Source of the DNA: Bacteroidia bacterium
Lineage (GTDB): Bacteria; Bacteroidota; Bacteroidia; J057
Reading direction: 5' to 3'
Assembly: GCA_033391075.1 (NCBI GenBank)
Contig: JAWPMV010000001.1
Location: forward strand, 2,046,001-2,110,000
Length of the DNA: 64,000 bases
This document shows, one piece after another, positions 52,864 to 60,897 of this stretch (positions are counted from its first letter, which is position 1; each line of letters opens with the position of its first letter). The notes under the pieces are model-generated. The model was not told where the DNA came from and made no database searches. It saw nothing but the letters and a program-made list of their open reading frames with translations. The position numbers were made by a program, and so were the translations under genes.

Positions 52864-54246
52864 ATGTTGTCTCGTTATACTCTCATATTTTTTAGCCTTT
52901 GCATGATTAGCAGTTTTTTTGCCTGTGAAGAAGCGCTAGATCCTGTCAATCCTCCTCCTCCGGTAGAAGAATATCAAGTACCTCAACTTAGCCCAACAGG
53001 TGATGAAAAGTTTATGAATGCTGATTCCGATATCATATTTGATCAGAATCAGCTACATACCTTTGAATTGACCCTTCCGGCCTCTTCTTTGTCAAAAATT
53101 GATGCGAATCCCACTGCGGAAGAATATGTGGAAGGGAGTCTTACATTCGATGGGGAAGTTATTAGTCCAGTTGGAATTCGGTATAAAGGTTCTGTGGGCG
53201 CATTTGTTGGCTGTGTTTCGGGAACTGATTGGGCGAATCCTTCCGGTTATAAAACCTGCACCAAACTTTCGATGAAGGTGAAGATCAATTGGCAAGGGGC
53301 AGACTATAAATTTTACGGATTAAAGAAGTTGCAATTTCACTCTCAAAACCTGGATGATTCCAAAATGCGAGAGCGACTTGCATATAGCCTTTTTCAGGAG
53401 ATGGGGGTTTCGGCGCCAAGATCCGTACATGCTCGCTTGATCATAAATGGTACTTATGTGGGACTCTTTGCCTTGACTGAGCAAATCGATGGGCGCTTTA
53501 CCCGCTATAACTATGAGGAAGGAAAAGGGAATCTATATAAAGAAATCTGGCCGCTGAGAGCCAATGGGCTTCCCTATAATGAATCCGATTACCTGGCCAG
53601 TCTGAAAACAAATGAAGATGAAAATCCTTCTGCAGCAATTATTCGAAGCTTTGCAGAAGAAATTGCAGCTGCGGATTCTTCCACTCGTCAGGCAGTCATA
53701 CGAAAATGGATGTTTGTACCCGAAATCATTGCCTATGCCGTGGTAGATCGAACCATCAGAGTTGATGATGGGGCCTTTCACTGGTATTGCGGTGGCGGCT
53801 GTAGCAATCACAATTATTTTTGGTATGAGGAGCCCGATAAGCAAAAACTCCATCTCGTTCCCTGGGATATGGACAATACCTTTGAGAATATTGTTACAAA
53901 TCGCAATCCAGTAACTCCGATTGCAGATGCTTGGGGAGAAACGCGAAACGACTGTCAACCTTTTCCCTTTGGTAACTTTAATATTACCCAAAGATCAGCT
54001 GCCTGCGATAAAGTAACGGCAGCCTGGGCGAGCTTTGAACAAGAATATGAGGATTTATTGGTTCAGTTTAAAAATGGGCCTCTTTCCGAAGCCAATACAG
54101 ATGCCAAATTGGATGCCTGGGCAGCCCAAATTCGAGCCGCTACAGAAGAAGCTGCTTCTTTGCATATGGATGCCGTTAGTGTAAGTGCCTGGGAAAGAGC
54201 GATTGAGGATCTGAAATTCGGATTGAGAGTTGCGCGCAGTCGTTGA
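52864..54246 (+). CDS. CotH kinase family lipoprotein
   Basis: This 460-aa protein has a lipoprotein signal (LCMISSFFACEEA) and a Pro-rich linker (PVNPPPPVEEY). The CotH fold then covers most of the protein: VGIRYKGSVGAF, YGLKKLQFHSQNLDDSKMRERLAYSLF (key part LDDSKMRERLAY), GVSAPRSVHARLIINGTYVGLF, LTEQIDGRF, and the later HLVPWDMDNTFEN with metal-binding Asp residues. CotH kinases phosphorylate surface proteins at Ser. Here the enzyme is predicted to be tethered to the envelope. Its stop directly abuts the stop of the convergent LRR gene. Confidence 0.92.
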   Translation: MLSRYTLIFFSLCMISSFFACEEALDPVNPPPPVEEYQVPQLSPTGDEKFMNADSDIIFDQNQLHTFELTLPASSLSKIDANPTAEEYVEGSLTFDGEVISPVGIRYKGSVGAFVGCVSGTDWANPSGYKTCTKLSMKVKINWQGADYKFYGLKKLQFHSQNLDDSKMRERLAYSLFQEMGVSAPRSVHARLIINGTYVGLFALTEQIDGRFTRYNYEEGKGNLYKEIWPLRANGLPYNESDYLASLKTNEDENPSAAIIRSFAEEIAAADSSTRQAVIRKWMFVPEIIAYAVVDRTIRVDDGAFHWYCGGGCSNHNYFWYEEPDKQKLHLVPWDMDNTFENIVTNRNPVTPIADAWGETRNDCQPFPFGNFNITQRSAACDKVTAAWASFEQEYEDLLVQFKNGPLSEANTDAKLDAWAAQIRAATEEAASLHMDAVSVSAWERAIEDLKFGLRVARSR

Positions 54247-55146
54247 TTAATCTAAATCTATATCTAAATCAAAATCCGTATGTAATCTGCAATGAGGCAG
54301 AAATACCCGTAAAGCGTTTACATCCGTTTCATCAATCTTCGTCCCTCCTAAATAGAAATCCTGTAGATTCTTAAGTTTTTGAATCTCTGGAGGGAAGGCA
54401 TGTAGTTCACCCATACATATTTCCAGCATTTCCAGGCTTTCCAAACCGCCAATTCCTGCCGGAAGATCTTCCAGAATCAAGCCATCCAGACGCAGCCTTT
54501 TGAGCTTTTTCAGGCTAGAAATTCCTTCGGGCAGGTGCCGAAAATTGTTTCTACTCAGTTTTAAATAGCTGAGCTGATCAAGTTGAGCAATCTCTTCGGG
54601 TATTTCTTGAATCGCATTCATGCTCAAATCCAGGTAGGTCAGATTTGTCAGTTCCAGGATTTCTTTGGGGAAAATTTGGAAGCGATTTCCATCCAGTTTC
54701 AGAGATTCCAGGCCTTTCAATTGAGCGAAACTTTTCGGCAGTTCTGTCAAGCCGGCAATGCTGTCAAATTTGCTCGGATGTGTAGAACCTTCAAATATTT
54801 TGGAAAAATATTCTTCCATGTCAGGCTCAGAAAGATTAGAGGCTTGTAAACTCTTCAAGGCCTGTAAATCCCCAATATTTTCAGCTAAAGACTCCAGAGG
54901 CATATTCGAAAGATCCAGGTAAAGCAATTTTACCAGCCTTCCAAATGAGGAAGGAAGTTTTCGAATATCATGGTTTTTGAGGGTAATTGATCGAAGTTTA
55001 CTAAGGTCGCCCAATTGCTCTACCGGAAATTCTTTAAATAATTGATTGGGGTTCTCCCCAAAACCATATTGAAGATTTATATGAAGCGGATCGTTTGTCG
55101 TTATCCCCTGAATTACTTCACGAAGGTAGTCTGGGCTTTTATTCAT
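54247..55146 (-). CDS. Leucine-rich-repeat protein
   Basis: This 299-aa protein without signal peptide has about nine or ten LRR units of the bacterial/plant-like 23-residue type (LTYLDLSMNAIQEIPEEIAQ, LSYLKLSRNNFRHLPEGISS, LKRLRLDGLILEDLPAGIGG). A short N-terminal cap and an acidic tail (DFDLDIDLD) flank them. It is probably a cytoplasmic protein-binding solenoid; no enzymatic domain is present. It ends the compact minus-strand run that starts with the aldo/keto reductase gene. Confidence 0.9.
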   Translation of the reverse strand: MNKSPDYLREVIQGITTNDPLHINLQYGFGENPNQLFKEFPVEQLGDLSKLRSITLKNHDIRKLPSSFGRLVKLLYLDLSNMPLESLAENIGDLQALKSLQASNLSEPDMEEYFSKIFEGSTHPSKFDSIAGLTELPKSFAQLKGLESLKLDGNRFQIFPKEILELTNLTYLDLSMNAIQEIPEEIAQLDQLSYLKLSRNNFRHLPEGISSLKKLKRLRLDGLILEDLPAGIGGLESLEMLEICMGELHAFPPEIQKLKNLQDFYLGGTKIDETDVNALRVFLPHCRLHTDFDLDIDLD

Positions 55147-55166
55147 AAATCTCTATAGGATTAATA

Positions 55167-55853
55167 TCAATAATGAATTATCAATGGGAGACTCTTAAAG
55201 ACCATTTGTTTCTTTTGTCTGTTTTGATCAAAAACCAAACGCAAGTCGATTTTTTGGGAAGAGTAAAAGGAGAGCTGATCCTCGTACTCAAAGGCTGAAA
55301 CAAAAGGAGTATTCAATCCAACTTCAGGAATTCCAAAGCTGGCTTCCGTTAAGCTTACGATTCCGTTTGTATGATTCCGCGGTTCATCGACCTTTTTCAG
55401 TTTTCCTTTGAAGGGTAAACGAAAAGTCCAGGGCAAATATTCGCTTCCAATATGAGGGAGAAAATCTATGGGCATGCCCCCCGGAAAATAAATAGGCTGA
55501 TAGGGGAGAGCTTGGCTAAAAAGTGAATCACTTTTGCGAGTATTTAACAGACAGACCCCCAAAGGAGAATGCGCATTTTTTTCAAATTGTGATCGCTCCC
55601 AAAGCCGGGTGTTTCGGGTTCGGGCATCTTGTATTTCCCATTCATTTACCACCCATAAAATCTCCAGGAAAAAGTTCTCAAAATAAAATTTGCGATTGCG
55701 TGTGCCTTGACCCGGATGGGTGCGACTACTCCCTTCTACAAAGCCCATTTCCACTAACTCATTGGCTTCTTCTCCTTTATTTCTGGAGAATATAAAAATG
55801 TGGTCTATTTCCACGAATAGGTTCTTTATTCTTTGTCCTGTATTTCTTCCCAT
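55167..55853 (-). CDS. Glyoxalase-like (VOC) domain protein
   Basis: The product has 228 aa if started at the ATG at 55853, which overlaps the upstream stop by 28 bases; a GTG at 55814 (VEIDHIFIF) would start just at the domain. The Glyoxalase-like signature is IDHIFIFSRNKGEEANEL followed by GFVEGSSRTHPGQGTRNRKF and FFLEILWVVNEWE. HPGQGTRNR is typical of a Bacteroidota and proteobacterial subgroup of unknown substrate. No role can be assigned beyond the fold. Confidence 0.82.
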   Translation of the reverse strand: MGRNTGQRIKNLFVEIDHIFIFSRNKGEEANELVEMGFVEGSSRTHPGQGTRNRKFYFENFFLEILWVVNEWEIQDARTRNTRLWERSQFEKNAHSPLGVCLLNTRKSDSLFSQALPYQPIYFPGGMPIDFLPHIGSEYLPWTFRLPFKGKLKKVDEPRNHTNGIVSLTEASFGIPEVGLNTPFVSAFEYEDQLSFYSSQKIDLRLVFDQNRQKKQMVFKSLPLIIHY

Positions 55854-56182
55854 TTAATTGGGCTCACTTCATCATGATCCCACACCCGACTATCTGCTCT
55901 GTCTATCCTCATGATCAGTTTGCAGGCTGGATCAGGGCAAATGATTCGTGCATCTGTTTCCATCCAATCTGCCGGATGATTTTTCCGCTGTTTGGCAGGT
56001 AATAGGGGAATGCTTGCCTGAAGGGCATAAAGACAAAAATCTTTGTTATTGGGGAGAGATATTTTCCCTCCTTTCATATAAAAACAATCTCCCACAGACA
56101 TCTTACAGGTACAATTTCCGGAAATACTTTCTACAGATACTTTGAGATCGTATAATTCAAACTGATCGGGCCTTAGCTCCAT
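55826..56182 (-). CDS. TIGR04076 family protein
   Basis: This 118-aa protein matches the TIGR04076 pattern: YDLKVSVESISGNCTCKMSVGD with a Cys pair and V-G-D, FCLYALQASIPLLPAKQR, and a late ICPDPACKLIMRIDR with another Cys pair. The Cys residues could bind a metal. Function unknown. Its gene lies six bases before NhaC in the operon order and overlaps the glyoxalase-like gene. Confidence 0.85.
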   Translation of the reverse strand: MELRPDQFELYDLKVSVESISGNCTCKMSVGDCFYMKGGKISLPNNKDFCLYALQASIPLLPAKQRKNHPADWMETDARIICPDPACKLIMRIDRADSRVWDHDEVSPIKWEEIQDKE

Positions 56183-56188
56183 GTTTTT

Positions 56189-57592
56189 TTATTTGGAAAG
56201 AAGTTCATCTTTTTTTCTCCCCCAGCCAAATAGGACCAGGATCAGGACCAAAAATAGTAAAGCCCATGCGAGAAAATTATGCAAACCTGTTTCTAGTGCA
56301 TTGACCGCTGGGATACCAAAATCCTGTCCACTATTGCTGGTATTTGCCATAAGGATAACCGGGATAAAATAGGGGAGGAGGAAAGGAAAAACACAAACAA
56401 CCATGCTGAGGATATTTGACCTTCTGACAGCACTTATTCCCAATTTCTCTCCACTTTCCTTGCTAAACTCTGCCAGCATCAGAATGGCAACTATGCTATG
56501 GGTGGTCAGGAGCACGGCAGCTGTAGAGGTGGCAGCAATCCATCTTTCACCTGCAGCTGCACTATTACTTTTTGAGGAGGCAAAACGGACCAGATTATCC
56601 AGGAGTCCACTGGCTTTAAGACTCCCCACCAAACCCATCAACAAAATCGTAAAGAAACTGATTCCTACGGCCCGATTGATTCCGTCGATAACAAAACTTT
56701 TGGCTCCAAAGTTTTCCAAGTCCAGGCTAAATACCTGATCCGGCTTGAGCAAGCCCAACAGGAGGGCCAATACGACGGCAAACAAGAGTCCCATTAATAA
56801 TCCTTCAAGCAAATGCTTTCCTTTTAGGAAGAGGTAAATGATCAAGGCGGGGACCAATAACATCGGAAGTGCTTCAGGGCTACCGCTAAGCTCTGTGTTT
56901 AGACCATTATTGGGACTAGCGCCTAAATTTGCTGAAATATAGAACGCAATTAAGGCAAGTATAAATACAGGAATCATATATTTGATTCGGCTTTTAACCA
57001 CCTTTCCAATTTCCGCCTCCTGACTCAAACTACTGGCAATGGTAGTATCTGAAATGGGAGCGATGAAGTCTCCGAATGTAGCTCCAGCTAAGATGGCCCC
57101 GGCGAGGCTGGGTAAGTGAGCGCCCAATAGACCTCCGGAAGGATATAAAAGAGGTCCACAAATGAGGATAGTTGCAAAGCTTGATCCGGTAGAAAGAGAC
57201 ACAATGCAGCAGATGATAAAACTGGCCACTACAAAACCTATTCCTCCTAATTGAAATCCTTTAGCCATCCATATCAGGGCCTCAACAAAGCCCGTGAGAG
57301 ACATGAGTACTCCTATAATAGAAGCCAGCATCCAGGCAGTGATCATAATCATCACCATTTTATCTGACATCCCCTCAAGAACTTTTTGCGAGAATAGGGA
57401 TTTATCTTTAGCCAATAATAAACCGATCCCCAGAGCCAGGATAAGTATGGGCCAAAATCCCTTTTCATCTGGTGCTCCTGATAGGGCAATCGCGATTACC
57501 CCACTTACAAAAACTATAAAAGGAATCAAGGCAGCAATGGCTCCACCATAAAATTCCAGTTTAGCTGTTTGCCTAGTAGTAGTGTCCTGCAT
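56189..57592 (-). CDS. nhaC: Na+/H+ antiporter, NhaC family
   Basis: This is a 467-aa membrane protein with about 11-12 hydrophobic helices. It has the NhaC-type polar motifs within helices: SLSTGSSFATILICGPLLYP, LAGAILAGATFGDFIAPISDTT and LTTHSIVAILMLAEF. The ISDTTIASSL stretch is typical of the NhaC/arginine-ornithine-type antiporter group. It likely exchanges Na+ for H+ across the inner membrane. It starts one base after the aldo/keto reductase stop, so the two are surely co-transcribed. Confidence 0.88.
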   Translation of the reverse strand: MQDTTTRQTAKLEFYGGAIAALIPFIVFVSGVIAIALSGAPDEKGFWPILILALGIGLLLAKDKSLFSQKVLEGMSDKMVMIMITAWMLASIIGVLMSLTGFVEALIWMAKGFQLGGIGFVVASFIICCIVSLSTGSSFATILICGPLLYPSGGLLGAHLPSLAGAILAGATFGDFIAPISDTTIASSLSQEAEIGKVVKSRIKYMIPVFILALIAFYISANLGASPNNGLNTELSGSPEALPMLLVPALIIYLFLKGKHLLEGLLMGLLFAVVLALLLGLLKPDQVFSLDLENFGAKSFVIDGINRAVGISFFTILLMGLVGSLKASGLLDNLVRFASSKSNSAAAGERWIAATSTAAVLLTTHSIVAILMLAEFSKESGEKLGISAVRRSNILSMVVCVFPFLLPYFIPVILMANTSNSGQDFGIPAVNALETGLHNFLAWALLFLVLILVLFGWGRKKDELLSK

Positions 57593-57593
57593 C

Positions 57594-58637
57594 TTATTCC
57601 TCGTTTAGGTTGTATTTCATGATCCTGCCATGTTTTCCCTCTTTATCTCTTTCCAATTCATATACAGGACCTTTGGGACCCTGAGAAGCCTGGACCATTT
57701 TTTCAATTTTGGCCAAATCAGTCCTATCAAGCTCGAAACCAGAGAATTGTTCGTATTTGTGTAAATGGTTACGATTGCGTGCGCCTACTATCAGGGCTGC
57801 GACTCCTTCTTTTTGCAATATGTATTTTCCTGCAACAGCTGCGATATCCACCTCATACTTATCGGCAATTTCTCTTAAACACTTGAGGGTTTGCTGGAAA
57901 TACTCATAACTGCCAAATTCCTCTATGATGAGGCGATATTTTGTCAGGGATCTGTTTTCCATAGGACCTTTAGGATCAGGGGCTCCCAGATAGCGATCAC
58001 TCAAAAAACCTCCTGCAAGTGAACCATAACATAAATAGGGAATGTTATGGGATTTTCTAATAGCTTCCATATCCCATTCCGGGCGATGATCAAAAACCGA
58101 ATATTGCAATTGATTGCTCAGGACAGAAACACCTGCATCCAGAATTTCCTGTACGCGCTTTCCATCAAAATTTGTCAAACCTATGTAGCGAATTTTTCCG
58201 GCCTTCTGAAGAGCTTTGAGATGTAAGGCTGTTTCTACATAGCCAGGTGCCTCATAGGTCCACCAGGCGAATTGTACCAGGTCCAGGCGTTCTACTCCCA
58301 GCCGCAGCAGGGAGCGATCTATAATAGCTTCGGTATCCTCCTTTTTGAGTTTCCAGAGTTTATCGTAATCCGGAACGTATTTGGTATGGATTTGTATAGA
58401 AGGAAGTTCTTTGGACTGAAAAGCAGCTTTGTGTTTTTTTTTGAATGCTCCAATAAGCTCTTCAACTCCTGTATAGATGTCCGCACAATCAAAGGTGGTG
58501 ATCCCTGCTTGAACAAAGGCATGCATATCTTCTATTGCCTTTTCAGGATCAATATTCCCGTGACCGCCAGCCAGGTGCCAACCGCCCTTGATAATGCGTG
58601 AAATGCTATACTCAGAATTGAAGCTATATCTTTCCAT
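57594..58637 (-). CDS. Aldo/keto reductase family protein with missing catalytic His
   Basis: This 347-aa (beta/alpha)8-barrel protein belongs to the AKR superfamily. Asp50 and Tyr55 in TTFDCADIYTG and Lys86 in QIHTKYVPD fit the catalytic tetrad. The fourth residue, His in the fourth strand (DLVQFHWW in relatives), is Ala124 here (DLVQFAWWTYE). NADP-binding features are seen near the end (ALIVGARNRNHLHKYEQF). The loss of His may change it from a reductase to a related reaction, as in some AKR-fold isomerases, or leave a slow enzyme. It is the first gene of a five-gene run. Confidence 0.9.
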   Translation of the reverse strand: MERYSFNSEYSISRIIKGGWHLAGGHGNIDPEKAIEDMHAFVQAGITTFDCADIYTGVEELIGAFKKKHKAAFQSKELPSIQIHTKYVPDYDKLWKLKKEDTEAIIDRSLLRLGVERLDLVQFAWWTYEAPGYVETALHLKALQKAGKIRYIGLTNFDGKRVQEILDAGVSVLSNQLQYSVFDHRPEWDMEAIRKSHNIPYLCYGSLAGGFLSDRYLGAPDPKGPMENRSLTKYRLIIEEFGSYEYFQQTLKCLREIADKYEVDIAAVAGKYILQKEGVAALIVGARNRNHLHKYEQFSGFELDRTDLAKIEKMVQASQGPKGPVYELERDKEGKHGRIMKYNLNEE

Positions 58638-58704
58638 CTTTCAGTTTAAATGAAACGGAAAGATAAGTGAAAATCAGCATCAAATGGGGTTCCGTGCTGG
58701 GAAA

Positions 58705-59355
58705 TTACTCTTCTGAAGCTTTTTTTCTTGGACCTACCGGAACAGCAAATTCTGAGTCTTCAATTTTCATCGGCATGATCTCCTTGAAAATAAGTTCAGT
58801 AAATTCTTCTTCTGTATCTACAACACTTTTTAAGGGCAGACATCCGGTTTTCTCTACAAAAAAACTCCAAAAACCACTTTCATGGACTTTGTAGTCTTCC
58901 GAATCCAGGCGATAGTCAGGATGGTAGTAATAATCAATGCTACCATTTCTAGTTTTGAGTTGAAGTAAATGACAGCTAATGCCATTTATCTCCTCGGCAT
59001 TTTCTATGATTTCATAAGAAAGCAGGCTATCCTCCTGTTCAGAAGATAAAGTCCATAAGACAAATTTATTACCCAGATACTGAGTATACATGGTATCATT
59101 TCCCAGGTAGGCCTGGCGAAATTTGAACTTGCCGTTCATGTCATTTTTGTACTTCTCCCTTTTTACGGTGTAAAGTTGTTCATCCCCAATAAAAAGCTTT
59201 ACCATAGCTTCATTGAGTTCTCCGGTTTTGTCTACAAATTTTAGAGAATAGTTAATTTTTCCTTCAAAGGGCTCTTTTGCATCCTGGGCGCTAAGAGGAA
59301 AATACACTTGGAAGAATAGGATAAGGGAAATCGAAATTCGAATAATTGTGTTCAT
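58705..59355 (-). CDS. Exported protein of unknown function
   Basis: This protein of about 216 aa starts at MNTIIRISISLILFF (59355); an ATG three codons earlier (59364) is also possible. It has a signal peptide ending near LSAQ and a beta-rich body (EGKINYSLKFVDKTGELNEAMV, GKFKFRQAYLGNDTMYTQYL; key parts KINYSLKF and MYTQYLGNKFVLWTL). The pattern resembles outer-membrane-lipoprotein-carrier or DUF4412-type proteins, but I cannot confirm a family. It is alone, upstream of the AKR gene. Confidence 0.78.
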   Translation of the reverse strand: MNTIIRISISLILFFQVYFPLSAQDAKEPFEGKINYSLKFVDKTGELNEAMVKLFIGDEQLYTVKREKYKNDMNGKFKFRQAYLGNDTMYTQYLGNKFVLWTLSSEQEDSLLSYEIIENAEEINGISCHLLQLKTRNGSIDYYYHPDYRLDSEDYKVHESGFWSFFVEKTGCLPLKSVVDTEEEFTELIFKEIMPMKIEDSEFAVPVGPRKKASEE

Positions 59356-59425
59356 GGTTAACATTTTGTGTGAAAGATGGCTGCAAAGATAAATGCTCTC
59401 TTGAAAAAATCAAGGAGAATTCGAT

Positions 59426-59887
59426 TTATTCAGGCCTGGGATAAGTTGCTTCTCGAACCAGGACCAGGGGGGCATCAAGGTCAATAATGCTGTCAAACAT
59501 GATTTTATTTGCATTGATTCTGCCACTACCGACATTGGATTGGAAAGCCCCTGAATTTTTATCAGTTGAAAGGAATTCGATAAGGTGTTTTTCCTGAATA
59601 TCTGCTTCAGCATCCGGTCCATCCAAAAACTCTGCGGGTGGAAGCATTCCCTGATACTGCGTCAAAGATCCTTTCAATCCTTTTTCTCCTTCTTCCATAA
59701 ATAGAAGCCAGGCACCATCATGTGCCGTTTTTACATAATAACCAAGGAGCTCATCCTCTAGCTTAAAGGCTGGAGGCTGATTACTTTTAGCTAAAGCCGA
59801 GGAGGTCTGTGCCTGAGATTCTGTCGGAGAATTTTGACAAGAAATAAGGAAGAATAGAGCAAGAAGAAGCAAGGTTAAATACTTCAT
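59426..59887 (-). CDS. Small lipoprotein of unknown function
   Basis: This 153-aa protein has a clear lipoprotein signal (LLLLALFFLISCQNS) and a Ser/Gln/Thr-rich linker. A compact domain follows, with LLGYYVKTAHDGAWLLFME and FLSTDKNSGAFQSNVG. I do not recognise a family. It lies in a minus-strand group with the exported protein at 58705 and the HAD hydrolase at 60028. Confidence 0.75.
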   Translation of the reverse strand: MKYLTLLLLALFFLISCQNSPTESQAQTSSALAKSNQPPAFKLEDELLGYYVKTAHDGAWLLFMEEGEKGLKGSLTQYQGMLPPAEFLDGPDAEADIQEKHLIEFLSTDKNSGAFQSNVGSGRINANKIMFDSIIDLDAPLVLVREATYPRPE

Positions 59888-59981
59888 CTTTATATCATGT
59901 AATCGCTGATATACAAGATATTACAGTCGAAGCAAATTCGCAAGCGAAGTAGGCTTTATTCAGTTATTTTTGCGGGAAATG

Positions 59982-60005
59982 AAAAATTCCGAATACTGAA
60001 TTTTC
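59982..60005 (-). terminator. Terminator-like hairpin after the HAD hydrolase gene
   Basis: On the minus strand GAAAATTC (60005-59998) pairs with GAATTTTT (59989-59982), giving a T-rich 3' arm shortly after the HAD gene stop. Pairing is A/T-rich, so strength is uncertain. Confidence 0.4.
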
Positions 60006-60027
60006 CCAAAAATCCTCCCTTTCAGTT

Positions 60028-60720
60028 TTATTGGGGGATGTGCTGAAGGACCTCTTGAATATTTTCCATTTGACGGAAATGAGGGTGATCGATTTTTACC
60101 TCTACTTTTTCATGTTCCCAGGTGGTGTGGTAAGGTACATGGAAACCATGTCCGCCGATGTTCAGGATAGGAATGATATCGGATTTCAAGGAATTGCCAA
60201 TCATGAGGAAATTTTCGGGATTGATGTCAAGGTGTTTAATGATGCGGCTGTATTCTGCTTCATGTTTTTCCGAAACAATTTCTGTGTGGTGGAAAAAATG
60301 AGCCAGGCCTGACTTTTCCAACTTCCGTTCCTGGTCCAGCAGATCTCCTTTGGTTGCCATGATGATGCGATATTTCCCCCTCAATTTCTCCAATACTTCC
60401 GGAACCCCATCAATGACCTCAACGGGAGCATCCAGCAACTCTTTGCCAATATCAAGAATTCGGGAGATCACTTCCATTCCTATCTTTCCCTGAGAAATAT
60501 CAATGGCTGTTTCAACCATGGAAAGCATAAAAGATTTTACACCATAGCCATATCTGGGAAGGTTGGCAATTTCAATTTTGAGCAGTTCACGGGAAACTGT
60601 GTGTTGAGGCAGAAAATCTTCCAGCAATTCAGCGAATTTCTTTTCAGTTGCCTGGAATAAAGGCTCATTGATCCAAAGGGTATCATCTGCATCAAAAGCA
60701 ATTACTTTGAGTTTTTCCAT
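60028..60720 (-). CDS. HAD family hydrolase
   Basis: This 230-aa phosphatase-type enzyme has motif I VIAFDADDTLW (nucleophile Asp10, Asp12), motif II IIMATKGDL, motif III with a Lys in SEKHEAEYSRII, and motif IV MIGNSLKSDIIP. The cap is helical, inserted after motif I. It probably removes phosphate from a small metabolite. The substrate is not predictable from sequence. Confidence 0.9.
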   Translation of the reverse strand: MEKLKVIAFDADDTLWINEPLFQATEKKFAELLEDFLPQHTVSRELLKIEIANLPRYGYGVKSFMLSMVETAIDISQGKIGMEVISRILDIGKELLDAPVEVIDGVPEVLEKLRGKYRIIMATKGDLLDQERKLEKSGLAHFFHHTEIVSEKHEAEYSRIIKHLDINPENFLMIGNSLKSDIIPILNIGGHGFHVPYHTTWEHEKVEVKIDHPHFRQMENIQEVLQHIPQ

Positions 60721-60877
60721 AATCTTCAGGAATCGAATGTTGGGCCTTGAAGTTAAGGAAGATCGAACTGGAAATACCAGATGAAAGGGGCTTATTCTTT
60801 CATTTTTTCAATTACAGCCTTGATTCCTGCGGACATTTTTTGAAGTTCTTCAAGAAGCTACCCTTGCAGGGAAAGGG

Positions 60878-60897
60878 AAATTGCCATAGGGCAATTT
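60878..60897 (-). terminator. Hairpin at the stop codon of the propeller lipoprotein gene
   Basis: AAATTGCC (60878-60885) and GGCAATTT (60890-60897) are perfectly complementary around an ATAG loop and overlap the TAA stop. There is no long T-run after it, so termination is possible but not certain. Confidence 0.4.
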
